Positions 47,668 through 56,950 of a stretch of 64,000 bases of DNA are shown piece by piece. Where the stretch lies: positions 350,317 through 414,316 of the forward strand of contig NZ_JPLZ01000002.1 in assembly GCF_000735135.1 (NCBI RefSeq). The letters run 5' to 3'. Source of the stretch: Chryseobacterium sp. FH1. Lineage in GTDB: Bacteria > Bacteroidota > Bacteroidia > Flavobacteriales > Weeksellaceae. Position 1 is the first letter of the stretch, and every line of letters begins with the position of its first letter. A program made the translations under genes and the position numbers. The notes beneath the pieces are model-generated. The model had not been told where the DNA came from. It made no database searches and saw nothing but the letters and a program-made list of their open reading frames with translations.

Positions 47668-48561
47668 ATGTATCATAATCCAGTCTTGCTGAAACAAAGT
47701 GTAGATGGTCTGGTAACCAATCCGGACGGCATCTACGTGGACTGCACTTTCGGTGGTGGCGGACATTCCCGTGAGATTCTCAGCCGACTTTCGGACAAAG
47801 GGAAATTGTACGCTTTCGACCAGGATTTGGATGCTTTGAAGAATACAATCGACGACCCGAGATTCACATTGATTAACCAGAATTTCAGGTTTTTGGAGAA
47901 TTCGCTGTTGGCTTACGGCGTAACTGGTGTTGATGGGATTTTGGCAGATTTGGGTGTTTCTTCCCATCAGTTTGATGAGGCGGAACGTGGATTTTCCATC
48001 AGAAGCAATGCGCCTCTGGATATGAGAATGAATGTGATGCAAGGTCTTGATGCCAAAAAAATCATCAATGAATATGAAGAGGAAGATTTGGCGAATGTGC
48101 TATACAATTATGGAGAACTAAGAGAATCCAGAAAGTTGGCCAGAGAAATTGTTCATCACAGAAAAACTAAAAAAATCAACACAACGGATGAATTGAAATC
48201 ACTTTTCAGTTACATCCCAGCTTTCAAACAAAATAAATTTTTCGCTCAGATTTTTCAGGCAATCAGAATTGAGGTCAATCAGGAGTTGGAAGTTTTGAAG
48301 GAATTATTAGTTCAGTCTTACAAAGTTTTGAAGCCGGAAGGCAGATTGGTAATGATTTCTTACCATTCATTAGAAGACAGATTGGTAAAACGTTTCCTGA
48401 AAAACGGAATGTTCGAAGGTGAACCGCCTCGCGATATTTATGGGAATTACAAGAAAACTTTTGAATTGTTAAAGACAAAAGCAATCATCCCAGACGATAA
48501 AGAAATAGAAGAAAACTCACGCGCACGAAGCGCAAAAATGAGAATAGGAACAAAATTATAG
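47668..48561 (+). CDS. rsmH: 16S rRNA (cytosine-1402 N4)-methyltransferase
   Basis: Methylates C1402 of 16S rRNA. The protein has 297 residues. MYHNPVLLKQSVDGL is the family start; YVDCTFGGGGHSREIL is the SAM loop; DGILADLGVSSHQFDEAERGFS and DMRMN are RsmH signatures; SYHSLEDRLVKRF and ARSAKMRIG close the protein. ATG 47668 is chosen: the 30 upstream residues of the open frame derive from the word tract. Confidence 0.95.
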   Translation: MYHNPVLLKQSVDGLVTNPDGIYVDCTFGGGGHSREILSRLSDKGKLYAFDQDLDALKNTIDDPRFTLINQNFRFLENSLLAYGVTGVDGILADLGVSSHQFDEAERGFSIRSNAPLDMRMNVMQGLDAKKIINEYEEEDLANVLYNYGELRESRKLAREIVHHRKTKKINTTDELKSLFSYIPAFKQNKFFAQIFQAIRIEVNQELEVLKELLVQSYKVLKPEGRLVMISYHSLEDRLVKRFLKNGMFEGEPPRDIYGNYKKTFELLKTKAIIPDDKEIEENSRARSAKMRIGTKL

Positions 48562-48640
48562 TTGATGATTGATAAATGATGAATGATTTTAATTCGTCGC
48601 TTTTATCAATTATCATTAATCAATTATCATTTATAAAATC
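48560..48640. repeat. word tract between rsmH and ftsL
   Basis: GTTGATGATTGATAAATGAT words, then the complements TTATCAATTATCATTAATC and AATTATCATTTATAAAA. Left and right halves can pair over most of the gap. Confidence 0.6.
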
Positions 48641-48642
48641 AG

Positions 48643-49005
48643 TTGGCAAAATTAACTCAAAACAAACAGAAGAGACTCACTTTTATGGACATCATAAAAG
48701 GGAATTTCCTTAACCGTGATGAGGTAAAGGCGCATTACAAATATTTCCTGTTCATTTTCGGATTGCTGATGGTGATGATTTACAGCAACCATTTGGTCAA
48801 CACGAAAATTGAGCATGTCAACAAGCTGAAAGAAGAAACAGAAGAATACAAGTCGCGAAATGCCTACGCGCAAAGCCGACTTATAAAAATTAGAATGGAA
48901 TCCGAGCTGGGAAAAGAAATGGTTCAGGATTCACTGGTGAGTTTGGACAGTCATCCAACCAAATTATTGATAAAACTAGACAGCACAAATGATAAATCAG
49001 AATAA
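48643..49005 (+). CDS. ftsL: FtsL-like divisome protein
   Basis: A 120-residue bitopic protein: cytoplasmic basic N-terminus (AKLTQNKQKRLTFMDIIKGNF), one membrane helix (YFLFIFGLLMVMIYSNHLV) and a short periplasmic coiled coil (VNTKIEHVNKLKEETEEYKSRNAYAQSRLIKIRMESELGKEMV). Position between rsmH and ftsI and topology identify it as FtsL. The start is probably TTG 48643: an in-frame stop lies just upstream and the N-terminal residues look genuine, while the next ATG would remove them. It overlaps ftsI by 17 bases. Confidence 0.82.
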   Translation: MAKLTQNKQKRLTFMDIIKGNFLNRDEVKAHYKYFLFIFGLLMVMIYSNHLVNTKIEHVNKLKEETEEYKSRNAYAQSRLIKIRMESELGKEMVQDSLVSLDSHPTKLLIKLDSTNDKSE

Positions 49006-50983
49006 CGATTACGAAAAGAAACGGTCCAATGCACTCAAGTGGGGCTACCTTTTTGTTTTAGGGGCCTTCGTTTTGTTTGTGATTTTTCTAGGGAGAATTT
49101 TGGTTCTTCAGAATACCAATGTCCAGGAGTTTGAAGATAATTACATCAGCAAAAACTACCGCGAAGCCACTTTGAAAGCGGCGCGTGGAAATCTCTACGC
49201 ATCAGACGGTTCCATCTTGGCGACGACGGTGATGCGTTACGACGTCTATTTGGATTTCAAATCTATGAGAGATACAATCTATAATAACAACATTGTAGCA
49301 TTGACGGATTCTCTCAGCAAAATGTTCGACAAGCCGAGAAGTTATTTCAGAGCAAAATTGGATGCTCAGAACAAAAAGAACAACCAATATTATCTCTTGG
49401 CAAAAGGCCTTGACTTCGACGAATACGATAGAATCAGAAACTTTCCGATTTTCATCAAAGGAAAAAACAAAGGTGGTTTTATCATTCAAAGAAACTTTCG
49501 AAGAGAGTTGGCAACTTCGCAGATTGGCGCTGGAACAATTGGAATGGACAATGGCGAATCAAAGTCTGGTCTTGAAGGTGCATTCAGCAAATTCTTGACT
49601 GGGATTGATGGAACCCGTTTGGAGCAAAGAATCAACTCATCTCAATGGAAGCCAATCGATTACTGGAAAGTTCAAGAGCCTGTTGATGGTCAGGACGTTT
49701 ACACGACTTTGGATTTGAGGATTCAGGATATTGCGCATTCGGCCTTGGAAAATCAACTGGTGAAATTCGATGCAGACCACGGTTGTGTGGTGGTGATGGA
49801 AGTGGAGACCGGGAAAATCCGAGCGATGGTCAACCTTAGAAGAACCGAACCAGGAATCTATGTTGATGCTTACAACTATGCAGTGAAAGACGCTCAGGAA
49901 CCAGGTTCTACCTTTAAAACTGTCTCACTTTTGGCGGCGATGGACGATGGTTTCATAGATGAAAATACGAAAGTCAACATTGGAAACGGCATTTGGACCT
50001 ACGCAGGTCAAAGAATTACAGATGGTCACGGTGGCGGAACTTATGATGTGAGTGATGTTTTGGCAAAATCGAGCAATGTGGGTGCGGCAAAAATCATTAC
50101 AGAACATTATGCCGATAAACCACAGGTTTTTATAGACCATCTCAAACGTTGGAAAATGTTCGATAAAATGCAAATCGAATTACCAGGAATCGCAAAGCCA
50201 TCCATCCAAACGCCTCAAAGCAAGAGGTGGAACAAGGCAACTCTGGCTTCTCTCGGATACGGTTATTCATCAAGTTTTCCATTGTTGCAATTGGTCACTT
50301 TTTATAACGGAATTGCCAACAAAGGTAAAATGGTAAAACCGCTTTTCATTGATAAAATAATGAAAGACGGAAACGTTTTGTACAATTCCAAGCCAGAAGT
50401 AATGGTTAAGAAAATGGCATCAGATAAGGCAATTACAATGATGACCAGTGCATTGACAAAAGCTGTTGAGAAAGGAACCGCTAAAAGTATCTATACACCA
50501 AATCTTAAAATTGCGGGCAAAACCGGGACTGCAAGAATTTTATATTGGTTGCCTGGACCCATGAGATATCAAGCTTCTTTTGCAGGTTTTTATCCGTCTG
50601 ACAATCCAAAATATACTTGTATTGTAGTGATAAATCAGCCGGATAAATCCAAAGGATACGCAGGAGGAACTGTTTCTGCGCCGGTTTTCAAAGAGATTGC
50701 AGGAAAGACTTTCCTTAAAACACCTTTGAATGTTGAAAAAGAAATGTTGGAGGAGCATAAAGTGAACCTCAACAAAATGGTGGAGCCAAATGTAAAACTG
50801 AATGTCAGAAAAGACTCAATGCCAAATGTTGTGGGGCTGATTGGAAAAAATGTGATTCCACAATTGGAAAATATGGGTTACAGGGTTGATTACAAAGGTG
50901 TTGGTAAAATCAAAGGACAGTTTCCGGCAGAGGGTGCTCACATTAGGAAAAACCAAAAAATATATCTGGAACTTCAGAATTAA
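48989..50983 (+). CDS. ftsI: division-specific peptidoglycan transpeptidase (FtsI/PBP3-like) with a PASTA domain
   Basis: Cross-links septal peptidoglycan. The protein has 664 residues: N-terminal membrane helix (WGYLFVLGAFVLFVIFLGRILVL), dimerisation/pedestal domain (ARGNLYASDGSILATT), then the transpeptidase domain with SxxK in PGSTFKTVSLLAAM, SxN in LAKSSNVGAAKI and KTG in IAGKTGTAR. The last 60 residues form one PASTA-like domain (MPNVVGLIGKNVIPQLENMGYRV). It overlaps ftsL and forms the divisome synthase pair with FtsW. Confidence 0.93.
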   Translation: MINQNNDYEKKRSNALKWGYLFVLGAFVLFVIFLGRILVLQNTNVQEFEDNYISKNYREATLKAARGNLYASDGSILATTVMRYDVYLDFKSMRDTIYNNNIVALTDSLSKMFDKPRSYFRAKLDAQNKKNNQYYLLAKGLDFDEYDRIRNFPIFIKGKNKGGFIIQRNFRRELATSQIGAGTIGMDNGESKSGLEGAFSKFLTGIDGTRLEQRINSSQWKPIDYWKVQEPVDGQDVYTTLDLRIQDIAHSALENQLVKFDADHGCVVVMEVETGKIRAMVNLRRTEPGIYVDAYNYAVKDAQEPGSTFKTVSLLAAMDDGFIDENTKVNIGNGIWTYAGQRITDGHGGGTYDVSDVLAKSSNVGAAKIITEHYADKPQVFIDHLKRWKMFDKMQIELPGIAKPSIQTPQSKRWNKATLASLGYGYSSSFPLLQLVTFYNGIANKGKMVKPLFIDKIMKDGNVLYNSKPEVMVKKMASDKAITMMTSALTKAVEKGTAKSIYTPNLKIAGKTGTARILYWLPGPMRYQASFAGFYPSDNPKYTCIVVINQPDKSKGYAGGTVSAPVFKEIAGKTFLKTPLNVEKEMLEEHKVNLNKMVEPNVKLNVRKDSMPNVVGLIGKNVIPQLENMGYRVDYKGVGKIKGQFPAEGAHIRKNQKIYLELQN

Positions 50984-51023
50984 AATAGGCTAAAGGCAAT
51001 TTGCCAGAAGCCAAAAGCAGACT

Positions 51024-52484
51024 ATGAATTTAGAAAAATTATTACAAAGAATCCAAGTTTTGGAAACAATCGGAACGCTCGAAAGAGAAGTTTCGGAATT
51101 GGTTTTCGACAGCAGAAAAGTTGTTGAAGATTCTTTGTATGTAGCGTTGAAAGGAACAGTTTCCGATGGGCATTCTTACATCAATTCTTCCATCGAAAAA
51201 GGTGCGAAAGTCATTGTTTGTGAAGAGTTGCCTTCTGAAATTATTGACGAGGTGACTTATATTAAAGTCGAGGATTCTTCAAAAGCACTAGGACATTTGG
51301 CATCTAACTTTTACGGAAATCCTTCAGCAAAATTAAAATTAATCGGTGTTACCGGAACCAACGGAAAAACGACGGTAACGACTTTGTTGTTCGATATTTT
51401 TAAAACTTTGGGTTATCAATCGGCATTGATTTCAACTGTTGAATACAGAATTGGAGACGAAATTATCCCATCAACTCACACAACGCCAGACGTCATCAGA
51501 TTAAATCAAATGTTGGCGAAAGCTGTTGAAATCGGTTGCGAATATGCTTTTATGGAAGTCAGTTCTCACGGGATTTCTCAAAACAGAACCGAAGGATTAC
51601 ACTTCAAAGTGGCTGGTTTTACGAATATCACGCACGACCATTTGGATTATCACAAGACTTTCCAAAATTACATCCACGCAAAGAAAAGATTCTTTGATGA
51701 GTTGGAAGATTCTGCGGTTGCCATCACCAATGCTGATGACAAAAACGGTTCGGTAATGCTTCAAAATACAAAAGCGAAAAAGAAAACCTTCGCTTTGAAA
51801 ACAATGGCAGATTTCCACGGAAAAGTGCTTGAAGTTGACTTCAACGGAATGTTGCTGAACTTTAATAATAAAGAATTCTGGACAACTTTGACCGGGAAAT
51901 TCAACGCTTCAAATCTACTTTTAGCTTACGCAATTGCCTTGGAATTAGGAATGAACGAAGATGAGGTTTTGCAGGCGATTTCTGTTCTTCAACGCGTGAA
52001 TGGACGTTTCGAAACGATAAAATCCAACGGCGGAATTTTCTTCGTTGTCGATTATTCTCACACGCCAGATGCATTGGAAAATGTGCTTGACAGCATCAAT
52101 GAAATCAGAACAAAAAACGAAAGATTGATTTGTGTTTTCGGTTGTGGAGGCGACAGAGACAAAAGCAAACGTCCCGAAATGGGTAACATTGCAACCAAGA
52201 AATCGACGTTGGCAATAATCACTTCAGACAATCCGAGAACGGAAGACCCAGCACAAATCATCAAAGAAATCGAAGCTGGAATCCAGCCTCAGAATTTCAG
52301 CAAATACACTTCGATTCCGGACAGAAGAGAAGCGATAAAGATGGCCATCAAGTTTGCTGAGCCAAAAGATATCGTAGTAGTTGCAGGAAAAGGCCACGAG
52401 ACCTATCAGGAAATCAATGGCGTGAAACATCATTTTGATGACAAAGAGACGATTAGAGAACTTTTGAATTTGATGGGAAAGTAA
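51024..52484 (+). CDS. murE: UDP-MurNAc-tripeptide synthetase (meso-DAP adding)
   Basis: Adds the third peptide residue to UDP-MurNAc-L-Ala-D-Glu. The protein has 486 residues. The ATP loop is GVTGTNGKTTVTTLL at 108-122; VSSHGISQNR and NITHDHLDYH follow; ITSDNPRTEDP holds the DNPR motif diagnostic of meso-diaminopimelate ligases. That agrees with the DAP-type wall of Bacteroidetes. A short word tract (GGCTAAAGGCAATTTGCC region) precedes it. Confidence 0.95.
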   Translation: MNLEKLLQRIQVLETIGTLEREVSELVFDSRKVVEDSLYVALKGTVSDGHSYINSSIEKGAKVIVCEELPSEIIDEVTYIKVEDSSKALGHLASNFYGNPSAKLKLIGVTGTNGKTTVTTLLFDIFKTLGYQSALISTVEYRIGDEIIPSTHTTPDVIRLNQMLAKAVEIGCEYAFMEVSSHGISQNRTEGLHFKVAGFTNITHDHLDYHKTFQNYIHAKKRFFDELEDSAVAITNADDKNGSVMLQNTKAKKKTFALKTMADFHGKVLEVDFNGMLLNFNNKEFWTTLTGKFNASNLLLAYAIALELGMNEDEVLQAISVLQRVNGRFETIKSNGGIFFVVDYSHTPDALENVLDSINEIRTKNERLICVFGCGGDRDKSKRPEMGNIATKKSTLAIITSDNPRTEDPAQIIKEIEAGIQPQNFSKYTSIPDRREAIKMAIKFAEPKDIVVVAGKGHETYQEINGVKHHFDDKETIRELLNLMGK

Positions 52485-52500
52485 TTAATGAAATTTGAAG

Positions 52501-52872
52501 ATGAATAGAAGATTTCAAATATTAATAGGAATTATTTCGATTATAGTTTTTGGATTTTTCATCTTGTTCATTTTTACTAATGATTTTAAAAGAAAAATAA
52601 CAGTTCTGGATTGCGAAGGAGTTTATTACAAAAAACTTTTTGAGAAACCAAAACCTGGATTTATAGATTTTAGGGAATCAAATGTTAAAATGGATATTGC
52701 AAACTGTCTCTGTGAGAAATATAATAGAAACAAAAGTGAAAACTATAAAACAGAGGTTTTGAAGATTATTAAAAGTTATGATAATGGTGAGAGACTTCTC
52801 AAAAATCTAAAATCAATTGACACGATTTGCAAACGCAGAAATGAGATTTTTATCAAAAGTTATGATTTGTAA
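52501..52872 (+). CDS. small membrane-anchored protein inside the dcw cluster
   Basis: A 123-residue protein not recognised. An N-terminal hydrophobic helix (ILIGIISIIVFGFFILFIF) is followed by a charged, Lys/Asn/Ile-rich domain with four cysteines (DCEGVYY, NCLCEKYNRN, DTICKRRNE). ATG 52501 is chosen over TTG 52495. It is more AT-rich than murE and mraY around it, and nothing like it belongs to the standard cluster. Probably a later insertion transcribed with the cluster. Confidence 0.65.
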   Translation: MNRRFQILIGIISIIVFGFFILFIFTNDFKRKITVLDCEGVYYKKLFEKPKPGFIDFRESNVKMDIANCLCEKYNRNKSENYKTEVLKIIKSYDNGERLLKNLKSIDTICKRRNEIFIKSYDL

Positions 52873-52903
52873 AACTCTCATCAATAAATAAAAAAGACAA
52901 CGA

Positions 52904-54145
52904 ATGCTATATTATCTCTACGAATATTTAACCGCTCACGGAATCCACGTTCCAGGGATGAACTTGTTTAAGTACATTTCTTTCCGCGCGGCGATGGCAG
53001 TTTTGTTTTCGCTGATTATTGCAATGGCCTACGGGAAAAAGATTATCAATTACCTCAGAAAAAAACAAATGGGAGAATTGGTGAGAGACCTTGGTCTGGA
53101 AGGGCAGAAGCAGAAAGAAGGAACGCCGACAATGGGAGGTTTGATTATCATTTTGGCGACCATTATTCCGGTTTTGCTATTCACGAGAATCACCAATATC
53201 TACATTGTTCTTCTAATCATTTCGGTGCTTTGGATGGGGGCGATTGGTTTTCTTGACGATTATCTTAAGAAAGTTAAAAAAAATAAAGACGGATTGAGTG
53301 GGAAATTCAAGGTGATTGGGCAAGTTGGTTTAGGCTTAATTGTCGGAGTTACAATGTATTTTCACCCCGATATCGAGGTTAAGAGAAAGTACGCAGACTC
53401 AACTGTTGTGAACAGAAATAATGTGGAACAGAACTTTATGGAAGACGAAAAAATTCCAGTTTCTACAGTGCCTTTCACAAAAAACAACGAGTTTGACTAC
53501 AGCGGGATTTTGTTTTGGATGGATGATGCTGAGGCGCACGAATGGGCTTGGATTGTTTTTATTCCGATTGTGATTTTCATCGTCACGGCAGTTTCAAACG
53601 GAGCCAATATTACCGATGGAATCGATGGTTTGGCCGCTGGAACCAGCGTTGTGATTTTGCTGACGTTGGCATTTTTCGCCTACGTTTCTGGAAACATCAT
53701 TTTCGCTGATTATCTGAATATTATGTTCCTGCCACATATGGGAGAAACAACGATTTTTGCCCTCGCTTTGGTGGGAGCTGTGATTGGATTTTTCTGGTAC
53801 AATACTTATCCTGCGCAGGTTTTTATGGGCGATACAGGAAGTTTGATGTTGGGTGGCGTGATTGCAGTTTTGGCAATTATTTTAAGAAAGGAATTATTAA
53901 TTCCAGTTCTATGCGGGGTTTTCCTGATAGAACTTTTATCCGTGATTCTACAGGTTTGGGTCTTCAAATACAGAAAGAGAAAATATGGGCTGGAATATGC
54001 CCAGAACAATAGATTATTCAAAATGTCACCGCTTCACCACCATTACCAAAAGGAAGGTTTCCACGAGAGTAAAATAGTAAACCGAATGGTAATCTTGGGT
54101 GTAATGCTTGCGATTATTTGCTTAATCACTTTAAAAACCAGATAG
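52904..54145 (+). CDS. mraY: phospho-MurNAc-pentapeptide transferase
   Basis: Transfers phospho-MurNAc-pentapeptide to undecaprenyl phosphate, forming lipid I. The protein has 413 residues with ten membrane helices. Seen: [28 protein letters not shown] (metal Asp), [30 protein letters not shown] and [15 protein letters not shown]. About 50 residues longer than in E. coli owing to an insert ([20 protein letters not shown] onwards) between helices, as usual in Bacteroidetes. Confidence 0.95.
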   Translation: MLYYLYEYLTAHGIHVPGMNLFKYISFRAAMAVLFSLIIAMAYGKKIINYLRKKQMGELVRDLGLEGQKQKEGTPTMGGLIIILATIIPVLLFTRITNIYIVLLIISVLWMGAIGFLDDYLKKVKKNKDGLSGKFKVIGQVGLGLIVGVTMYFHPDIEVKRKYADSTVVNRNNVEQNFMEDEKIPVSTVPFTKNNEFDYSGILFWMDDAEAHEWAWIVFIPIVIFIVTAVSNGANITDGIDGLAAGTSVVILLTLAFFAYVSGNIIFADYLNIMFLPHMGETTIFALALVGAVIGFFWYNTYPAQVFMGDTGSLMLGGVIAVLAIILRKELLIPVLCGVFLIELLSVILQVWVFKYRKRKYGLEYAQNNRLFKMSPLHHHYQKEGFHESKIVNRMVILGVMLAIICLITLKTR

Positions 54146-54149
54146 GGAA

Positions 54150-54266
54150 TTGTAAAATGTAAAAAGTATAATGTACCACGTATTTTTTACAGATTTATTA
54201 GAATTAATAACCAAATGATGTACATCTTAAAAGTCATTTTACTTTGTACATAATACATTTTACAGA
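54150..54266. repeat. long imperfect inverted repeat between mraY and murD
   Basis: TGTAAAATGTA (54151-54161) and GTATAATGTAC (54166-54176) face GTACATAATAC (54246-54256) and TACATTTTACA (54254-54264). A further palindrome GATGTACATC (54217-54226) lies inside. Nearly the whole gap is built from the words GTAC and TGTAAAA. Confidence 0.7.
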
Positions 54267-54271
54267 ATAGT

Positions 54272-55621
54272 ATGAGAGTAGTAATACTTGGTGGCGGAGA
54301 AAGCGGTGTTGGCGCAGCATATTTGGCGAAGGCTAAAGGCTTTGACGTGTTCCTTTCGGATATGGGAATGATTCGTGAGAACTACAAAAAAGAGCTGGAC
54401 GAACTGGGCGTTGATTATGAAGACGGAAAACATTCTGAAGAAAAAATACTGAATGCCGACTGGATTATCAAAAGCCCCGGAATTCCGAAAAAAGCCGAGA
54501 TGATTTTGAAGATTCAGGAAAAAGGAATCAGATTGTCTTCTGAGATTGAGTTTGCTTCTGAGTTTACAGATGCGAAAATCATCGCCATCACTGGAAGCAA
54601 CGGAAAAACGACCACGACTTCTTTGATTTACTATATTTTGAAGGAAGATGGTTTCAACGTTGGTTTGGGTGGAAACATCGGAAAAAGCTTTGCCAAACAA
54701 GTTGCTGAGGAAAATTTCGATTACTATGTTTTGGAAGTGAGTAGTTTTCAATTGGATGATATTCAAAACTTTAGACCATATATTTCTCTTTTGTTGAATT
54801 TGTCTAAGGACCATCTGGACCAGTACAATTACAATTACGAAGAATATGCTTTGGCTAAATTCAGAATTGCTGAAAATCAGGAAGCTAACAATTTTTTCAT
54901 CTACAACAAAGATGACGAAATGAGCAAATCGCTTCTAGGAAAACTCGATTTAAAAGTGACCAAAGTGCCATTCTCATTAAACGAAAGATTAGAAAAAGGC
55001 GCATTTTCCATCGATGAAAACTTCGTGGTGAATGTCAACGATGGTTTCACAATGAACATCGACGAATTGTCTCTGTTAGGAAAACATAATGTTGCCAACA
55101 GCCTGGCGGCAAGTATAGCTGGTAAATTATTGGAAATCAGCAATCAAAGTATTAGAAATTCATTGATGACTTTCCAAGCGGTTGAACACAGATTGGAACC
55201 CGTTTCCGAAATCAACGGCGTGAAATTCATCAATGACAGTAAGGCAACCAACGTGAACGCAACATATTTCGCTTTGGAAAGTATGAAACAACCTGTCGTT
55301 TGGATTGTCGGCGGAAAAGACAAAGGAAATGATTATACGGAAATAGAAGATTTAGTTAAAAGAAAAGTAAAGGCAATTGTCTGCTTAGGAATTGATAATC
55401 AAAAAATTATTGATTTTTTCAAAGGCAAGAAAACGCAGATTTATGACACTTCCAGTATGCAACAAGCAGTAGAAGTTTCCAAATCGGTGGCAGTAAAAGG
55501 AGACATCGTTTTGTTGTCGCCTTGTTGCGCAAGTTTTGATTTGTTCAATGGTTATGAAGACCGAGGCAATCAATTCAAAAATGAAGTATTAAAAAGCGAA
55601 AAGCCAATGGCTATCAGCTAA
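54272..55621 (+). CDS. murD: UDP-MurNAc-L-alanine--D-glutamate ligase
   Basis: Adds D-glutamate to UDP-MurNAc-L-Ala. The protein has 449 residues: N-terminal Rossmann VVILGGGESGVGAAYLAKAKG, ATP loop AITGSNGKTTTTSLIYY, NLSKDHLDQY, VEHRLEPV, NDSKATNVNATY and the C-terminal LSPCCASFDLFNGYEDRGNQF, which is MurD-specific. Confidence 0.95.
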   Translation: MRVVILGGGESGVGAAYLAKAKGFDVFLSDMGMIRENYKKELDELGVDYEDGKHSEEKILNADWIIKSPGIPKKAEMILKIQEKGIRLSSEIEFASEFTDAKIIAITGSNGKTTTTSLIYYILKEDGFNVGLGGNIGKSFAKQVAEENFDYYVLEVSSFQLDDIQNFRPYISLLLNLSKDHLDQYNYNYEEYALAKFRIAENQEANNFFIYNKDDEMSKSLLGKLDLKVTKVPFSLNERLEKGAFSIDENFVVNVNDGFTMNIDELSLLGKHNVANSLAASIAGKLLEISNQSIRNSLMTFQAVEHRLEPVSEINGVKFINDSKATNVNATYFALESMKQPVVWIVGGKDKGNDYTEIEDLVKRKVKAIVCLGIDNQKIIDFFKGKKTQIYDTSSMQQAVEVSKSVAVKGDIVLLSPCCASFDLFNGYEDRGNQFKNEVLKSEKPMAIS

Positions 55622-55633
55622 TTGTAAAATAAA

Positions 55634-56866
55634 ATGGAACAAACGACAGACAACAAATTCGAACTGCTGAAAGGAGACAAGGTTCTTTGGTCGGTGATCA
55701 TTTTGATCTCCCTGCTTTCGGTATTTCCGGTTTATTCCGCAAGTTCGAATCTGGAATATATTGTCAACAACGGGACTACAACTGGTCACGTGATCAAGCA
55801 TATTATTTTCGTTTTGATCGGTTTGGGGATTATGCGTTTTGTAGGAACGGTGAAGTATGAGCACATCGGAAAACTCAGTTCAATTCTCCTTTTGGTAACG
55901 ATAGGACTGTTGCTGATCACAATGTTCACAGGGCAAAAGATCGAAGGTGCAAGTGCATCGCGTTGGCTCAAGATTCCTGGAACACCAATTTCATTTCAGC
56001 CGTCGTCCTTCGCTTATTTGATGTTGATTATTTATCTCTGCAGATATTTGACCAAGAAAATCAAGAGAGAGAGATTACCGATTGAGAACATATTCTACAT
56101 CTTCGGACCAATATTGATTGTGTTCGGATTGGTTGCGAAAGACAACGGTTCCACAGCGTTAATGATTCTGATGGTTTCCATCGCCATCTTGATTGTTGGA
56201 CAATTGGCTTGGCAATATGTTGCAGGATTTATCTCGTTGTCAGTGGTGTTTGTGGTCATGTTTCTACTGGTCGCACTCAATACGAATATGATTGGCGGAA
56301 ACCGTGTTCATACGTGGATGAGCCGTATTGAAACCTTTACCAGTTCCAAGAAAAATGCAGATGTCGAGGACGAAAGTATCAAGGCAAAAAATTATCAGGT
56401 GATGCAAGCCAAAGCGGCGATTGTTCACGGTGGCTTCAACGGAATCGGACCAGGAAAAAGTGCTTTGAAACAGACTCTACCGCAATCGGTTTCGGATTTT
56501 ATTTTCGCAATTATTGTTGAAGAATATGGTTGGATTGGCGCTTTTGTTTTGATAAGCCTTTATATGATAATGATAATCCGAATCGTAATGATTGCCAGTA
56601 AGATGCCTGCATTTTTCGGCTCGTTGCTGGTGTTGGCGATTGGATTAATGATTTTTATCCAGCTAACAGTGAATATTGCGGTAGCCGTGAATCTAATTCC
56701 GGTGACAGGTCAGCCTTTACCGTTGATAAGTTATGGAGGAACATCGATGTTGGTGACCTACATTCAGCTGGGAATTATCCTTAATGTAAGTTCCCGAATC
56801 CAGGTTTATGATGAAGAAGGTTTGGGCAAAAGACAAAGTTTGGAAGAAATAAATGACATAGCATAA
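55634..56866 (+). CDS. ftsW: FtsW, septal peptidoglycan glycosyltransferase
   Basis: SEDS-family lipid II polymerase with about ten membrane helices, 410 residues. Family motifs: EGASASRWLKIPGTPISFQPSSFAYL, KDNGSTALMI, QAKAAIVHGGFNGIGPGKSALKQTLPQSVSDFIFAIIVEEYG and LIPVTGQPLPLISYGGTSML. Position between murD and murG fits FtsW rather than RodA. It works with the FtsI homologue at 48989. Confidence 0.94.
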   Translation: MEQTTDNKFELLKGDKVLWSVIILISLLSVFPVYSASSNLEYIVNNGTTTGHVIKHIIFVLIGLGIMRFVGTVKYEHIGKLSSILLLVTIGLLLITMFTGQKIEGASASRWLKIPGTPISFQPSSFAYLMLIIYLCRYLTKKIKRERLPIENIFYIFGPILIVFGLVAKDNGSTALMILMVSIAILIVGQLAWQYVAGFISLSVVFVVMFLLVALNTNMIGGNRVHTWMSRIETFTSSKKNADVEDESIKAKNYQVMQAKAAIVHGGFNGIGPGKSALKQTLPQSVSDFIFAIIVEEYGWIGAFVLISLYMIMIIRIVMIASKMPAFFGSLLVLAIGLMIFIQLTVNIAVAVNLIPVTGQPLPLISYGGTSMLVTYIQLGIILNVSSRIQVYDEEGLGKRQSLEEINDIA

Positions 56867-56867
56867 A

Positions 56868-56945
56868 GTCGGAAGACGGAAGCCAATTGAGTTCCAAAGG
56901 AACGACCAATATATTAGCGTTGGAATTTATTCCAACGGAAATTAA
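56868..56945 (+). repeat. word tract and hairpin-CGACC element, copy 3
   Basis: GTCGGAAGACGGAAG words, then stem GTTCC/GGAAC with AAA loop, GACC, AATATATTAG, and a second hairpin GTTGGAAT / ATTCCAAC. The first hairpin has the same layout as the copies at 24441 and 24489 with a different, compensating stem. Confidence 0.65.
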
Positions 56946-56950
56946 AAAAG